Source of the DNA: Prescottella defluvii
Lineage (GTDB): Bacteria; Actinomycetota; Actinomycetes; Mycobacteriales; Mycobacteriaceae
Length of the DNA: 64,000 bases
Assembly: GCF_000738775.1 (NCBI RefSeq)
Contig: NZ_JPOC01000021.1
Location: 95,808-159,807, forward strand
Direction: 5' to 3'
Made by a program: the position numbers and the translations under genes. Each line of letters opens with the position of its first letter. Positions within the stretch are counted from its first letter, which is position 1. The notes beneath the pieces were generated by a model. The model was not told where the DNA came from and did not search any database. It saw only the letters and a list, made by a program, of their open reading frames with translations. Positions 1-10,026 of the stretch are shown in pieces.

Positions 1-687
1 GCGCTCGCTGACCACGATCGCGGCACCCGCGCCGTCGGAGGTGGGCGAGCACTGCGAACGGGTGAGCGGTGCGTGGATCATCTTGTCGTCCAACACCTGT
101 GCCAGCGTGTACTCGTCGCGGAACTGCGCGTACGGGTTGTTCACCGAGTGCTTGTGGTTCTTCACCGCGACGGACGCGATCTGCTCGGCGGTGGTGCCGT
201 AGCGCTCCATGTGCTCGAGCGCGGCATTGCCGAACAACTGCGCCGTCATGGGGCCGCGGCCCCACTCGTGCTTGGCGGTCATCACCTTCAGGTGGTCGTC
301 GAGGGTGGAGACCTTCGGCATCTCACCGGTGCCGGAGAGCGCCGTCTTGGTCATCTTCTCGAAGCCCACCGCGAGGGCGACGTCGACGAGACCGCCCTGC
401 ACCCACTCCCGCGCCATCATCAGCGCCGACGAACCGGTGGCGCAGTTGTTGTTGACGTTGAAGATCGGGATGCCGGTCAGGCCCGTCTCGTACAGCGCGC
501 GCTGGCCGGCGGCCGACGGCTGGAAGACGTACCCGACGGCGGCCCGCTGCACCTGGTCGTACGAGATCCCCGCATCGGCGAGCGCGGCACCGACGGCCTC
601 GGAGACCATGTCCGGGTACTCCCAGTCACGCGATTCGATCTTCTCGAACCTGGTCATGCCGACGCCGACGACGAAGGTGCGATTCAT
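1..687 (-). CDS. Ltp/SCPx-type thiolase (lipid-transfer protein), 3' end cut by window
   Basis: The first 229 residues are visible; the C-terminus runs off the left edge. The protein starts MNRTFVVGVGMTRFEK and has the thiolase nucleophile context NNNCATGSSAL with Cys near residue 82, as in SCPx/Ltp thiolases that act on steroid CoA thioesters. By family, such proteins cleave or retro-aldolise the shortened side chain in beta-oxidation. The ATG is 11 nt after the FadE stop, so it is the third gene of a fadA-fadE-ltp operon. Whether it is a true thiolase or an Ltp2-like aldolase cannot be decided without the C-terminal half and its neighbour. Confidence 0.8.
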   Translation of the reverse strand, partial: MNRTFVVGVGMTRFEKIESRDWEYPDMVSEAVGAALADAGISYDQVQRAAVGYVFQPSAAGQRALYETGLTGIPIFNVNNNCATGSSALMMAREWVQGGLVDVALAVGFEKMTKTALSGTGEMPKVSTLDDHLKVMTAKHEWGRGPMTAQLFGNAALEHMERYGTTAEQIASVAVKNHKHSVNNPYAQFRDEYTLAQVLDDKMIHAPLTRSQCSPTSDGAGAAIVVSER

Positions 688-698
688 GTTCGTGCAAC

Positions 699-2885
699 TC
701 ACTTTCCGGGCTCGGGGTCACGCGGGAGCCCGAGGATCCGCTCGCCGATGATGTTCAGCTGAACATTGGTCGTACCACCTGCGATCGACATGCACTGCGA
801 ATTGAGGAACATCTGGGTGGCGGAGCGACGATGCTGCTCGCCGAGCAGCGAGCGCGGGCCGGCCCATTCCATCGCGACCTCCCACACCTGCTGGATGTGT
901 TCGACGCCGAGGAGTTTGGCGATCGAGGACTCGGCGCCGGGCTGCGCACCGGTGAGCGAGCGCAGCGTCGTACGCAGCCCCATCAGACCGCCGGACTGCG
1001 CGTCGCACAGCACCTTGCCCAGAACGGTCAGTTGTTCGGCATCGAGGCCGCCGGGAATCTCGGCCGCGAGATCGAGCAGGGCCTCGCCGCCCGAGCCGAG
1101 GGACGAGTCGTGCGACAGTGAGACGCGCTCGTTGGCGAGGGTGGTCCGGGCCAGCTTCCAGCCTTCTCCGGGCTCGCCGACCAGGCCCTCGTCGGGCACG
1201 AACACGTCGTCGAGGAACACCTCGTTGAACAGTGCCTCGCCGGTGATCTCGCGCAGCGGACGGATGTCGAGGCCGCTGTTGCGGATGTCGATCAGGAAGT
1301 AGGACAGGCCCTTGTGCTTGGCGACGTCACCGTCGGTGCGCGCCAGGCAGATTCCCCAGTCCGCTTCGCGGGCCATCGAGGTCCACACCTTCTGGCCGTT
1401 GAGCTTCCACCCACCGTCGACCTTGGTGGCCTTCGTGGACAGACCCGCCAGATCGGAGCCGGCACCGGGCTCGGAGAACAGCTGGCACCACACGATGTCG
1501 CCGCGCAGCGACTGCGGCACGAAACGCTCGATCTGCTCGGCGTTGCCGTGCGCGATCAGCGTCGGGATGACCCAGTTGCCGATGATCATGTCGTGCGGAA
1601 CGAGTTCCGTGCTGCGCAGCTCTTCCGCGATGACCAGCTGGGTCACGGCGTCGGCGCTCTTGCCCCACGGCGCCGGCAGGTGCGGCGAGGTGTAGCCACG
1701 CTCGGCCAGGTACGCCTTCTGCTCGGCGCCCTCGAGCGCCTTCGCGGGCTCGAGCTCGGCACGAATGTCGGCGCGGATCTGCTCCGCCTCCGCCGGCAGA
1801 TCGATGCTCAGCACACGACGGGCACCCTCGAGCGTGAGGTTCGCGACCCGGCGCTTCCAGGAAGAGGTGGAGCCCAGCAGGATCCGCAGCGACTGTGCGC
1901 GACGCATGTACAGGTGCGCGTCGTGCTCCCACGTGAACCCGATGCCACCGAGGACCTGGATGCAGTCCTTCGTGACCTGGAAGGCGGACTCGGGGGCGAC
2001 GGAACCGGCCACCGCGACGGCCAGCGACGCCTCGGCCGGCGAGATGTCCTCGCCCAGCGCGCGGACGGCGTCCCATGCGGTGACCCGTGCCTGCTCGGTG
2101 AGGCTGAGCATGCGGGCGGCCTTGTGCTTGACGCCCTGGAACTGGCCGATGACGCGGCCGAACTGCTGACGCACGCGGGCGTAGTCGGCCGCCGTGGTGG
2201 TCGCCCAGTCGGCGAGACCGGCTGCTTCGGCGGAGAACAGGGCCGCGGCAAGGTCGAGGACGCGCTGCGAATCCAGTTCCAGCACATCACCGTCGGACAG
2301 CTCGAGACCGTCGACGACGACCTCGGCGTTGCGGCGGACCACATCGTGGCTGGGCAACTCGGTGACGTCGAGGCGATCGCGCTGCACCACGACGAACGCG
2401 AGCTTGCCGGCGTCGTCTGCGGCCAGCAGGAACAGGTCGCCGACCTGACCGCCGAGGATGTAGCTGGACGTGCCCGACAGCGTCACCTTGCCGCCGTCGC
2501 GGACCAGCTTCAGTCCACCCGGCTGCAGCGCGACCGCGCCGAACAGGGTGCCGTCGGCCAGCCCCTCGAGCTCACCGGTGCGGCCGGCCTCGTTCAGCAC
2601 GGCCGAGACCACCGCGGTCGGCAGGAACGGTCCGGGCACCATCGAGCGTCCGAGTTCCTCGACGACGATGGCGAGCTCGACCAGGCCGTAGCCGGCGCCG
2701 CCGACCTCCTCGGGCAGGTGCAGGCCCAGCATGCCGAGCTCGGCGAGCGATCCCCAGTACGCGGGACGCGTCTCGGTCTTGGCCTCGACGGCCTCCCGGA
2801 TCACGGTCGGCGTCGCGTGGCGCGCGGCCCAACCCCGCACGGAATCGCGGAGTTCGCGGTCTTCGTCACTCAAACCAATGGTCAT
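699..2885 (-). CDS. Two-domain acyl-CoA dehydrogenase, FadE34/CasC-like
   Basis: At 728 residues this is about twice the usual acyl-CoA dehydrogenase length and consists of two tandem ACAD folds. The N-terminal half (about 1-355) keeps a C-terminal ACAD signature (QVLGGIGFTWEHDAHLYMRR) but a divergent FAD-binding strand. The C-terminal half (about 380-728) has the classic WCQLFSEPGAGSDLAG and SIAGGTTNVQLNIIGERILG signatures. Single-chain fused steroid dehydrogenases of this size include M. tuberculosis FadE34 and Rhodococcus CasC, which act on 24-carbon side-chain steroid CoA esters. It lies 42 nt after the thiolase gene in the same operon. The steroid substrate is inferred from family and context. 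Confidence 0.85.
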   Translation of the reverse strand: MTIGLSDEDRELRDSVRGWAARHATPTVIREAVEAKTETRPAYWGSLAELGMLGLHLPEEVGGAGYGLVELAIVVEELGRSMVPGPFLPTAVVSAVLNEAGRTGELEGLADGTLFGAVALQPGGLKLVRDGGKVTLSGTSSYILGGQVGDLFLLAADDAGKLAFVVVQRDRLDVTELPSHDVVRRNAEVVVDGLELSDGDVLELDSQRVLDLAAALFSAEAAGLADWATTTAADYARVRQQFGRVIGQFQGVKHKAARMLSLTEQARVTAWDAVRALGEDISPAEASLAVAVAGSVAPESAFQVTKDCIQVLGGIGFTWEHDAHLYMRRAQSLRILLGSTSSWKRRVANLTLEGARRVLSIDLPAEAEQIRADIRAELEPAKALEGAEQKAYLAERGYTSPHLPAPWGKSADAVTQLVIAEELRSTELVPHDMIIGNWVIPTLIAHGNAEQIERFVPQSLRGDIVWCQLFSEPGAGSDLAGLSTKATKVDGGWKLNGQKVWTSMAREADWGICLARTDGDVAKHKGLSYFLIDIRNSGLDIRPLREITGEALFNEVFLDDVFVPDEGLVGEPGEGWKLARTTLANERVSLSHDSSLGSGGEALLDLAAEIPGGLDAEQLTVLGKVLCDAQSGGLMGLRTTLRSLTGAQPGAESSIAKLLGVEHIQQVWEVAMEWAGPRSLLGEQHRRSATQMFLNSQCMSIAGGTTNVQLNIIGERILGLPRDPEPGK

Positions 2886-2927
2886 CGAAAAGTCCTCGGA
2901 AGTAGATGAAGCTCTGGGGAATCGGGG

Positions 2928-4381
<1,454 letters not shown>

Positions 4382-4403
4382 ATGAACGGAGCTGAGTCTC
4401 CGG

Positions 4404-5033
4404 TCAGCCGCCCGCAGGCACCTGCGCATTGGACAGTTCGGCCAGCAGCAGACGGCACGCGACCCGCAGGTCGGCTTCGGCATCCGGGACCGACACGCGC
4501 CCGTTGAGGCACGACTGGATGATGCCGAACCACGCCGACACCAGGACCCGGACCAGAACCGAATCGCTCTCCGTCACCTGGTCGAGGCCGGCGGCGTCGA
4601 ACAGCACGTCACGGAACAGTCGGTCCACCCGAGCGACATCGGGGATCGCGGTCACCTTCGCGGTGCTCGTCGACTGGATCATCGCGTTCGCGAGCAACGG
4701 CTGACGCAGTAAAGCGCGGGTGGCCCGCAGCAGCGTCTCGAAGATCTCGTCCTGCGGCGTGGCGGCGGGGTGCGCCCGACGCGCGAAGCCCTCGCTCATC
4801 TGATCTATCTGATCGACCATCACCGCGACGAACAGGTGCGTCTTCGACGGGAAGTAGCGGTACAGGGTGCCGATGGCGACTCCGGCGAGCTTCGCGACCT
4901 CGTGCATCTGGACGCGCTCGAGTTCCTTCTCGGTGCCCAACTGCGCCGCGGCGTCGAGCATGCGCGCGAACCGTGCCCGCTGCTCGGCCGAACTCGGTTC
5001 GGCCGCGTCCCGCGCCTCGGCGACTCTCGGCAC
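4404..5033 (-). CDS. TetR-family regulator, KstR-like
   Basis: The 209-residue protein starts at GTG 5033, preceded by a GGGGG-rich ribosome site. Its N-terminal helix-turn-helix, VQMHEVAKLAGVAIGTLYRYFPSKTHLFVAV at about 41-72, is very close to the DNA-binding region of KstR, the cholesterol-catabolism repressor; the C-terminal ligand domain is more divergent. The family represses steroid genes and is released by steroid CoA thioesters. Boxes of KstR form occur immediately downstream (before the thiolase operon), at 23.5 kb and at 42.6 kb, which would be its natural targets. It may be a KstR paralogue rather than KstR itself. An IclR-type palindrome lies in its own upstream region. Confidence 0.8.
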   Translation of the reverse strand: MPRVAEARDAAEPSSAEQRARFARMLDAAAQLGTEKELERVQMHEVAKLAGVAIGTLYRYFPSKTHLFVAVMVDQIDQMSEGFARRAHPAATPQDEIFETLLRATRALLRQPLLANAMIQSTSTAKVTAIPDVARVDRLFRDVLFDAAGLDQVTESDSVLVRVLVSAWFGIIQSCLNGRVSVPDAEADLRVACRLLLAELSNAQVPAGG

Positions 5034-5118
5034 AGTCGGCCCCCTACCTGCTCATGCGCGCATCGCGAGGTGCGATACACACTGGAATGCTCCCACCCTG
5101 CCGCGGAACAGTCGATGC

Positions 5119-5134
5119 TTCCGCTGAGTGGGAA
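5119..5134 (+). promoter_or_regulatory. Candidate IclR operator upstream of the TetR gene
   Basis: The sequence TTCCGCTGAGTGGGAA matches the recurring palindrome CCCGCTnAGYGGGA seen at four other places in the steroid cluster, with outer TTCC/GGAA symmetry. It is about 90 bp upstream of the TetR start and downstream of hsaA. Confidence 0.4.
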
Positions 5135-5252
5135 TCCCGCTGTCCCCGGTCGGGCACCTGCGATTGCGTTCAACATCGAACCTGAAATCGACGGAGGACA
5201 CAACCGTGCACGCGTGCGCAACCACGTACGGCGTGGTCGTGATCGGCTCCGG

Positions 5253-6419
5253 CTAGACCAGGTTGTCCTCGACCGGCAATCCGAACGCGCCCCTGCCGTA
5301 CATGGCGAGCGCACGTTCGGCATCGTTGGCGACGTGCACACTGCCGGCGTGTGCGTCGCGCCACGCGCGTTCGATCGGATTGCCCCGGGTCAGCGAGTTG
5401 CCGCCCGCCGTCTTGAACAGCAGATCGATCGCCTCGAGGGCCCGCTCGGTGCCGCGGACCTGATCGCGACGGACCCGCAGCCGCATGCTCATCGGCAGCG
5501 GCTCCCCCGCCTCCGCGAGTTCGAGCAGCTCACGGATGTTGCGGTCCATCTGCAGGATCGCCGCATCGATCTCCGACGAGGCCCGGGCGACGGCGACCTG
5601 AGCGAACTGGTCCTCGGCGAACCGACCGCCCCCGAGACTCAGGCGGACACGGTCGCGCATCGCCGAAAGATACGTCTCGTAGCAGCCCGCGACGGTGCCG
5701 ATCACCGGCGCGGCGACCGTACTGGTGAAGATCGCCGCGAACGGGAGCTTGAACAGCGGCGCGGTGTTGACCTTGTGTCCGGGGGCCCGCAGCTGCGCGG
5801 CCTCGTAGTTGCGCAGTGTCCGATGCTCGGGCACGAACGCCTTCTCGACCGTGATCTCGTTGCTGGCCGTTCCGCGCAAGCCGACGACGTCCCACACGTC
5901 CTTTATCCGGTAGTCGGTCCGCGGCACGGCGACGGTCATGAAGTCGACCGGCCGCCCCTCGGCGCCGACGACCAACGCACCCAGGAGCGCCCACGACGCG
6001 TGATCACAGCCCGACGAGAACCGCCAGCTCCCCGACAGCTCGTATCCGCCCTCCACCGGAATCAGCTCACCGACCGGCGCATACGCCGACGACACCAGCG
6101 TGGTGGTGTCCTGGCCCCACACCTCGTCCTGGACGCGGACGTCGAACAGGCCCAGATGCCACGGGTGCACCCCCAGCACCGATGTCACCCACCCGGTCGA
6201 TCCGCACACCCCGGAGATGGCCCGCACCACTTCGTAGAACTCGACCGGGTTGCACTCGGTTCCGCCGTAGCGTGCCGGCTGCAGCATCCGGAAGACGCCG
6301 GCGGCCGTCAGGTCGCGGATCGACTGGTCGGACACGCGGCGCGATTCGTCGACAGTTTGTGCACGCTCGGCGATGGCGGGCAGTAACTCGCGAACCGACT
6401 GCAGAACCTCGTGGGCCAT
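5253..6419 (-). CDS. hsaA: 3-HSA monooxygenase oxygenase subunit HsaA
   Basis: The 388-residue protein has the acyl-CoA-dehydrogenase fold of group D flavin monooxygenases. It matches remembered HsaA throughout: CGSTGWVTSVLGVHPWHLGLFD, SSGCDHASWALLGAL, IKDVWDVVGLRGT, WRDAHAGSVHVANDAERA and an ending GLPVEDNLV comparable to GLPPGDTMV. HsaA uses reduced flavin from HsaB to hydroxylate the phenolic ring A of 3-HSA to the catechol. The ATG at 6419 follows GGAGGAG; the longer reading to 6605 lacks a site. It is divergent from kshA, with a shared 305-bp control region, and looks closer to HsaA than the paralogue at 13.9-15.1 kb. Confidence 0.85.
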   Translation of the reverse strand: MAHEVLQSVRELLPAIAERAQTVDESRRVSDQSIRDLTAAGVFRMLQPARYGGTECNPVEFYEVVRAISGVCGSTGWVTSVLGVHPWHLGLFDVRVQDEVWGQDTTTLVSSAYAPVGELIPVEGGYELSGSWRFSSGCDHASWALLGALVVGAEGRPVDFMTVAVPRTDYRIKDVWDVVGLRGTASNEITVEKAFVPEHRTLRNYEAAQLRAPGHKVNTAPLFKLPFAAIFTSTVAAPVIGTVAGCYETYLSAMRDRVRLSLGGGRFAEDQFAQVAVARASSEIDAAILQMDRNIRELLELAEAGEPLPMSMRLRVRRDQVRGTERALEAIDLLFKTAGGNSLTRGNPIERAWRDAHAGSVHVANDAERALAMYGRGAFGLPVEDNLV

Positions 6420-6561
6420 GGGGTGCTCCTCCACGACCCCGGGTGGGGTCGCATGTCGGGACAGGGGGTACCCGCATGGTAGGGCGAGATTCCTCGTGTC
6501 TGTTTCGCGGGAGTCTCCACGAGGCCGGTTCCCGGTGGCGTCGGGACTGCCCGCCCGGACG

Positions 6562-6578
6562 GTCCCGGCCAGTGGGAC
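6562..6578 (+). promoter_or_regulatory. Candidate IclR operator between hsaA and kshA
   Basis: GTCCCGGCCAGTGGGAC has symmetric GTCCC/GGGAC arms and matches the cluster palindrome TCCCGCTnAGYGGGA with two changes. It lies in the divergent promoter region, where it could control both hsaA and kshA. Confidence 0.4.
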
Positions 6579-6724
6579 TCCCGGATGCCGGGTGATCCGT
6601 CTCACCTAGCGTGACCCTCAATGCCACAGGTGCATCATCCGCCAGGAACCGATGGCCCGCGGCCAGCGCTCGACTTTCGAACGCGTCTGAACTCGAATTG
6701 CATTTCCCTGAAAGGACGGACGAA

Positions 6725-7885
6725 GTGACCCTCAATCAGTCCGAAGAAGCCGAAGTCCGCGAGATCGTCGCCGGCGCCGCCCCCACGAGCTTCGCCCGTG
6801 GCTGGCACTGCCTGGGCCTGTCCGAGTCGTTCAAGGACGGAAAGCCGCACTCGATCCACGCCTTCGGCACCAAGCTGGTGGTGTTCGCCGACAGCAAGGG
6901 CGAACTGAGCATCCTCGACGCCTACTGCCGTCACATGGGTGGCGACCTCAGCCAGGGTGAGATCAAGGGCGACTCCGTCGCGTGTCCGTTCCACGACTGG
7001 CGCTGGAACGGCAAGGGCCGCTGCACCGACATCCCCTACGCCCGTCGTGTCCCCCCGGTCGCCAAGACCCGCGCATGGAGCACCCTCGACCAGGACGGCA
7101 TGCTGTTCGTCTGGCACGACCCCGAGGGCAAGGCCCCGACCGAGGCCGACATGTACATCCCGCGGATCGAGGGCGCGCTGAGCGACGAGTGGTCCGACTG
7201 GGTCTGGTACACCACCGAGGTCGACACCAACTGCCGCGAGATCGTCGACAACATCGTCGACATGGCGCACTTCTTCTACGTGCACTACTCGTTCCCCACG
7301 TTCTTCAAGAACGTCTTCGAGGGACAGGTCGCGAGCCAGTTCATGCGCGGTCAGGCCCGTGAGGACATGCGCCCGCACGCGTCCGGTCAGCCGAAGATGC
7401 TGGGCAGCCGCTCCGACGCGTCGTACTTCGGCCCGTCGTTCATGATCGACGACCTCACCTACCAGTACGAGGGCTACGACGTCGACTCGGTGCTCATCAA
7501 CTGCCACTACCCGGTTTCGCCGGACAAGTTCGTGTTGATGTACGGCATCATCGTCAAGAAGTCGGACCGCTTCCAGGGCGAGGCCGCCGACGAGATGGCG
7601 AAGGGCTTCGGCACGTTCATCGCCAAGGGTTTCGAGCAGGACATCGAGATCTGGAAGAACAAGACCCGCATCGAGAACCCGCTCCTCTGCGAGGAGGACG
7701 GCCCGGTCTACCAGCTGCGTCGCTGGTACGACCAGTTCTACGTGGATCGCGCGAACGTGCTGCCCGAGATGGTCGAGCGTTTCGAGCACGAGATGGACAC
7801 CACCAAGGCTGTCGCCGCGTGGCGCAAGGAAGTCGAAGCGAACATCGAGGAGAAGGCCCGCGAGAATGCAGCCGCTGGAGTGTGA
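6725..7885 (+). CDS. kshA: 3-ketosteroid 9alpha-hydroxylase oxygenase KshA
   Basis: A Rieske non-haem iron oxygenase of 386 residues, the same length as M. tuberculosis KshA and similar along its length. The Rieske motif is C68-x-H70 (YCRHMGG) and C87-x2-H90 (CPFHDWRW). The iron-site region reads DNIVDMAHFFYVH, and KshA-specific blocks ARGWHCLG, FGTKLVVFADS, EASYFGPSF-type and QLRRWYQQFYVD-type are present. It hydroxylates C9 of 3-ketosteroids; with KstD this opens ring B. GTG 6725 is chosen because GAAAGGA precedes it and the protein aligns from there. The partner reductase KshB is not in the window. It overlaps the next ORF by 20 bp. Confidence 0.93.
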   Translation: MTLNQSEEAEVREIVAGAAPTSFARGWHCLGLSESFKDGKPHSIHAFGTKLVVFADSKGELSILDAYCRHMGGDLSQGEIKGDSVACPFHDWRWNGKGRCTDIPYARRVPPVAKTRAWSTLDQDGMLFVWHDPEGKAPTEADMYIPRIEGALSDEWSDWVWYTTEVDTNCREIVDNIVDMAHFFYVHYSFPTFFKNVFEGQVASQFMRGQAREDMRPHASGQPKMLGSRSDASYFGPSFMIDDLTYQYEGYDVDSVLINCHYPVSPDKFVLMYGIIVKKSDRFQGEAADEMAKGFGTFIAKGFEQDIEIWKNKTRIENPLLCEEDGPVYQLRRWYDQFYVDRANVLPEMVERFEHEMDTTKAVAAWRKEVEANIEEKARENAAAGV

Positions 7886-8129
7886 CCGCTGCGGGGCCTG
7901 TGTGCAGGTCCAGAAGCACAGCTGGGAGCACACGGCAGTGCAGTGGAACGAGGCCGCCCAGGAGGCGTGCCAGGAGATCCACGACTGGGTGGGCCGTGAA
8001 GGCCGTCCGGGTGCACCGGTCATGCGATGCGAGTCGCTGAGCGCGGCGATCCAGGTCGCCGCGCTCGACGGCCGGCTCGCCATCACCGACGAGTCGCCCG
8101 TCCCCACCCCGCAGGTCGCCGACCACTGA
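7866..8129 (+). CDS. 87-residue cysteine-rich protein overlapping kshA
   Basis: The ATG lies inside the last codons of kshA, in another frame (20-bp overlap), which suggests translational coupling. The protein begins MQPLECDRCGACV and contains Cys at 6, 9, 12, 35 and 55 and His at 18 and 22, with a striking QKHSWEHTAVQW block. The CxxCxxC start suggests metal binding (zinc ribbon or small Fe-S site), but I do not recognise the family with certainty. Position implies a role with KshA, for example in electron delivery, assembly or stability. Function unknown. Confidence 0.7.
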   Translation: MQPLECDRCGACVQVQKHSWEHTAVQWNEAAQEACQEIHDWVGREGRPGAPVMRCESLSAAIQVAALDGRLAITDESPVPTPQVADH

Positions 8130-8175
8130 CACGGCGGTCTCTCGACGCCATCGTTCTCGACGAATAGGACCTTTC

Positions 8176-8964
8176 ATGATCGACAAGAACCAGTACGGCC
8201 CGTGGGCCGTCATCGCCGGCGGCTCCGAGGGCGTCGGCGCCGGTTTCGCCGACGAGCTCGCGCAGGCCGGTCTGAACCTGGTGCTCATCGCCCGCAAGCC
8301 GGGGCCGCTCGAGGAGACCGCGGAGAAGGTGCGCTCGCACGGCGTCGAGGTGCGCACCCTCGCGCTGGACCTGCTCGCCGACGACGCGATGGCCCAGATC
8401 CGCAACGCCACCGACGACGTCGAGGTGGGCCTGCTGATCTTCAACGCCGGCGCCAACAGCTACGGCCACGAGTTCGTCACCGGCGACCTCGACGGCTTCA
8501 ACCGGGTGATCAACCTCAACATCACCAAGCAGCTCGAGCTGTCGCACCACTTCGGCGCGAAGATGAAGGACCGCGGCCGCGGCGGCATCATGCTGCTCGG
8601 CTCGCTCGCCGGCTACATGGGCTCCGAGCACCAGAGCATCTACGCGTCCGCGAAGGCGTTCAGCCGTGTGTTCGCCGAGAGCCTGTGGCTCGAGCTGGCG
8701 CCGTTCAACGTCCACGTCGTGGAGTTCATCCTGGGCGTCACCCGCACGCCCGCGATGATCCGCGCCGGACTGAACTTCGACATCCCCGGCATGATCGTGC
8801 AGGAGCCCGAGGATGCGGCCCGTGAGGGTCTCGAGCACCTGACCGACGGCCCCGTGTGGGTCGCCGGTGGCAACTACGAGGCGGCGCAGAAGCGCAGCGG
8901 CTTCCCCCGCGACAAGATGGTCAAGGGCGCGGCCGAGGCGATGCGCAAGCTCCTCAACCGCTAG
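8176..8964 (+). CDS. Short-chain dehydrogenase/reductase
   Basis: A 262-residue SDR with an unusual cofactor loop GGSEGVGAGFA (residues about 15-25), NAGANSYG in place of NNAG, and the catalytic pair in SIYASAKAFS. The upstream sequence TAGGACC before ATG 8176 is a modest ribosome site. It follows the small KshA-linked ORF by 46 nt on the same strand and ends before a strong hairpin, so kshA, the 87-aa ORF and this gene probably form one transcript. The likely role is oxidoreduction of a steroid hydroxyl or keto group; the position is not deducible. Confidence 0.75.
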   Translation: MIDKNQYGPWAVIAGGSEGVGAGFADELAQAGLNLVLIARKPGPLEETAEKVRSHGVEVRTLALDLLADDAMAQIRNATDDVEVGLLIFNAGANSYGHEFVTGDLDGFNRVINLNITKQLELSHHFGAKMKDRGRGGIMLLGSLAGYMGSEHQSIYASAKAFSRVFAESLWLELAPFNVHVVEFILGVTRTPAMIRAGLNFDIPGMIVQEPEDAAREGLEHLTDGPVWVAGGNYEAAQKRSGFPRDKMVKGAAEAMRKLLNR

Positions 8965-8979
8965 AAGTTCATGTAGACC

Positions 8980-9015
8980 GACTGTGGCTGCGACCGAAAG
9001 GTCGCAGCCACAGTC
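8980..9015 (+). terminator. Hairpin terminator after the kshA operon
   Basis: Perfect 16-bp stem GACTGTGGCTGCGACC with a GAAA tetraloop, 15 nt after the SDR stop. There is no long T-run, as is common for actinobacterial terminators. Confidence 0.8.
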
Positions 9016-9052
9016 GTATTCGCACCAGAGGGCCCACCCGGAAGGTATGTCG

Positions 9053-9946
9053 ATGAGTCTCGAAATTCTGCTGGCCGAGCGTGAGATCACCCGAGCCGTC
9101 ACCCGGTTCGCGCGTGCGATGGACGACCGGGACTGGCCCGGTCTGCACTCCATCATGACCCCCGACGCCACCGCCGAGCTCGGCACCGGCACCCTGCACG
9201 GCCCCGACGCGGTGGTGGCGCTGATCCGCTCCTTCCTGGACGATTGCGGGCCCACCCAGCACCTGCTGGGCAACACGCTCGTCGACGTGGACCTCGCGGC
9301 CGGCACCGCCACCAGCCGGACCTACGTCAGCGACATGCACCTGGGAGTCGGCGAGCACGACGGCCTGAACTTCTCGACGCTCGGCGACTACCACGACGAG
9401 TGGCGCCTGACCGACGGTGAGTGGCGAATGAGTCACCGCACCAAGCACATGCGGGGCGCGAAGGGTTCCATCGAGGTGCTCGGTACCGGGCCGGGGCACT
9501 GGGGCGGCGGGGCCGGACGGGTGAACCCGCGCACCGCGCCGGCGGCCGTGGAGGCGATCAAGGCACTCAAGGCCCGGTACTTCCGGCTCATGGACACCAA
9601 GGACTGGGACGGCCTGGCCGCCGTCTTCACCGACGACGTCGAGATCGACATGACCGAAACCGGTGGTGGCATCACGCATTCGGTGGCCGCGTATCTGCCG
9701 TTCCTGCGCGCGAGCATCGAGAACGTCGCAACCGTCCACCACGGCCACACCCCCGAGATCACCCTCACCTCCCCCACCACCGCCACCGGGGTGTGGGCGA
9801 TGGAGGACATGCTGTGGTGGCCCGACGGTGCCGCGTTGTGCAGCCTGCACGGCTACGGCCACTACCTCGAGGAGTACCGCAGGACCGGCGACGACTGGCG
9901 GATCAGCGCGATGCGCCTGACCCGGCTGCGCACCGACACGGCGTAA
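9053..9946 (+). CDS. Tandem SnoaL-like (NTF2-fold) protein
   Basis: About 297 residues made of two NTF2-fold domains: residues about 1-135 (LLAEREITRAVTRFARAMDDRDWPGLHSIMTPD...) and about 165-295 (IKALKARYFRLMDTKDWDGLAAVFTDDVEIDM...). The second domain shares VHHGHTPEITLTSPTTATGVWAMED and LHGYGHYLEEYRRTGDDW with the two single-domain proteins at 56.6-57.7 kb. SnoaL-fold enzymes include cyclases, hydratases and ketosteroid-isomerase-like proteins. ATG 9053 is preferred over 9047 because GGAAGG then has normal spacing. A catalytic role in steroid metabolism is plausible but unproven. Confidence 0.75.
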   Translation: MSLEILLAEREITRAVTRFARAMDDRDWPGLHSIMTPDATAELGTGTLHGPDAVVALIRSFLDDCGPTQHLLGNTLVDVDLAAGTATSRTYVSDMHLGVGEHDGLNFSTLGDYHDEWRLTDGEWRMSHRTKHMRGAKGSIEVLGTGPGHWGGGAGRVNPRTAPAAVEAIKALKARYFRLMDTKDWDGLAAVFTDDVEIDMTETGGGITHSVAAYLPFLRASIENVATVHHGHTPEITLTSPTTATGVWAMEDMLWWPDGAALCSLHGYGHYLEEYRRTGDDWRISAMRLTRLRTDTA

Positions 9947-9975
9947 GCAGGACTGCCCGGGCGAATTGTCCGATA

Positions 9976-10013
9976 CCGTTGCGGCAGGCGGGTGGGAGGA
10001 CCTGCCGCAACGG
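9976..10013 (+). terminator. Hairpin terminator
   Basis: Perfect 13-bp stem (CCGTTGCGGCAGG) with a 12-nt loop, 30 nt after the SnoaL stop and just before the ribosome site of the next gene. Confidence 0.65.
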
Positions 10014-10026
10014 GAGGGAAGCAGGC

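Noticed and set aside
1314..2909. Long plus-strand reading frame (531 residues) opposite the FadE gene
   Set aside because: It is rich in Arg, Gly, Asp and His, has no domain features or ribosome site and is the antisense shadow of a clear ACAD gene in GC-rich DNA.
4770..6386. 538-residue plus-strand reading frame over the TetR and hsaA genes
   Set aside because: It crosses two well-supported genes and an intergenic region and has the composition of an antisense shadow.
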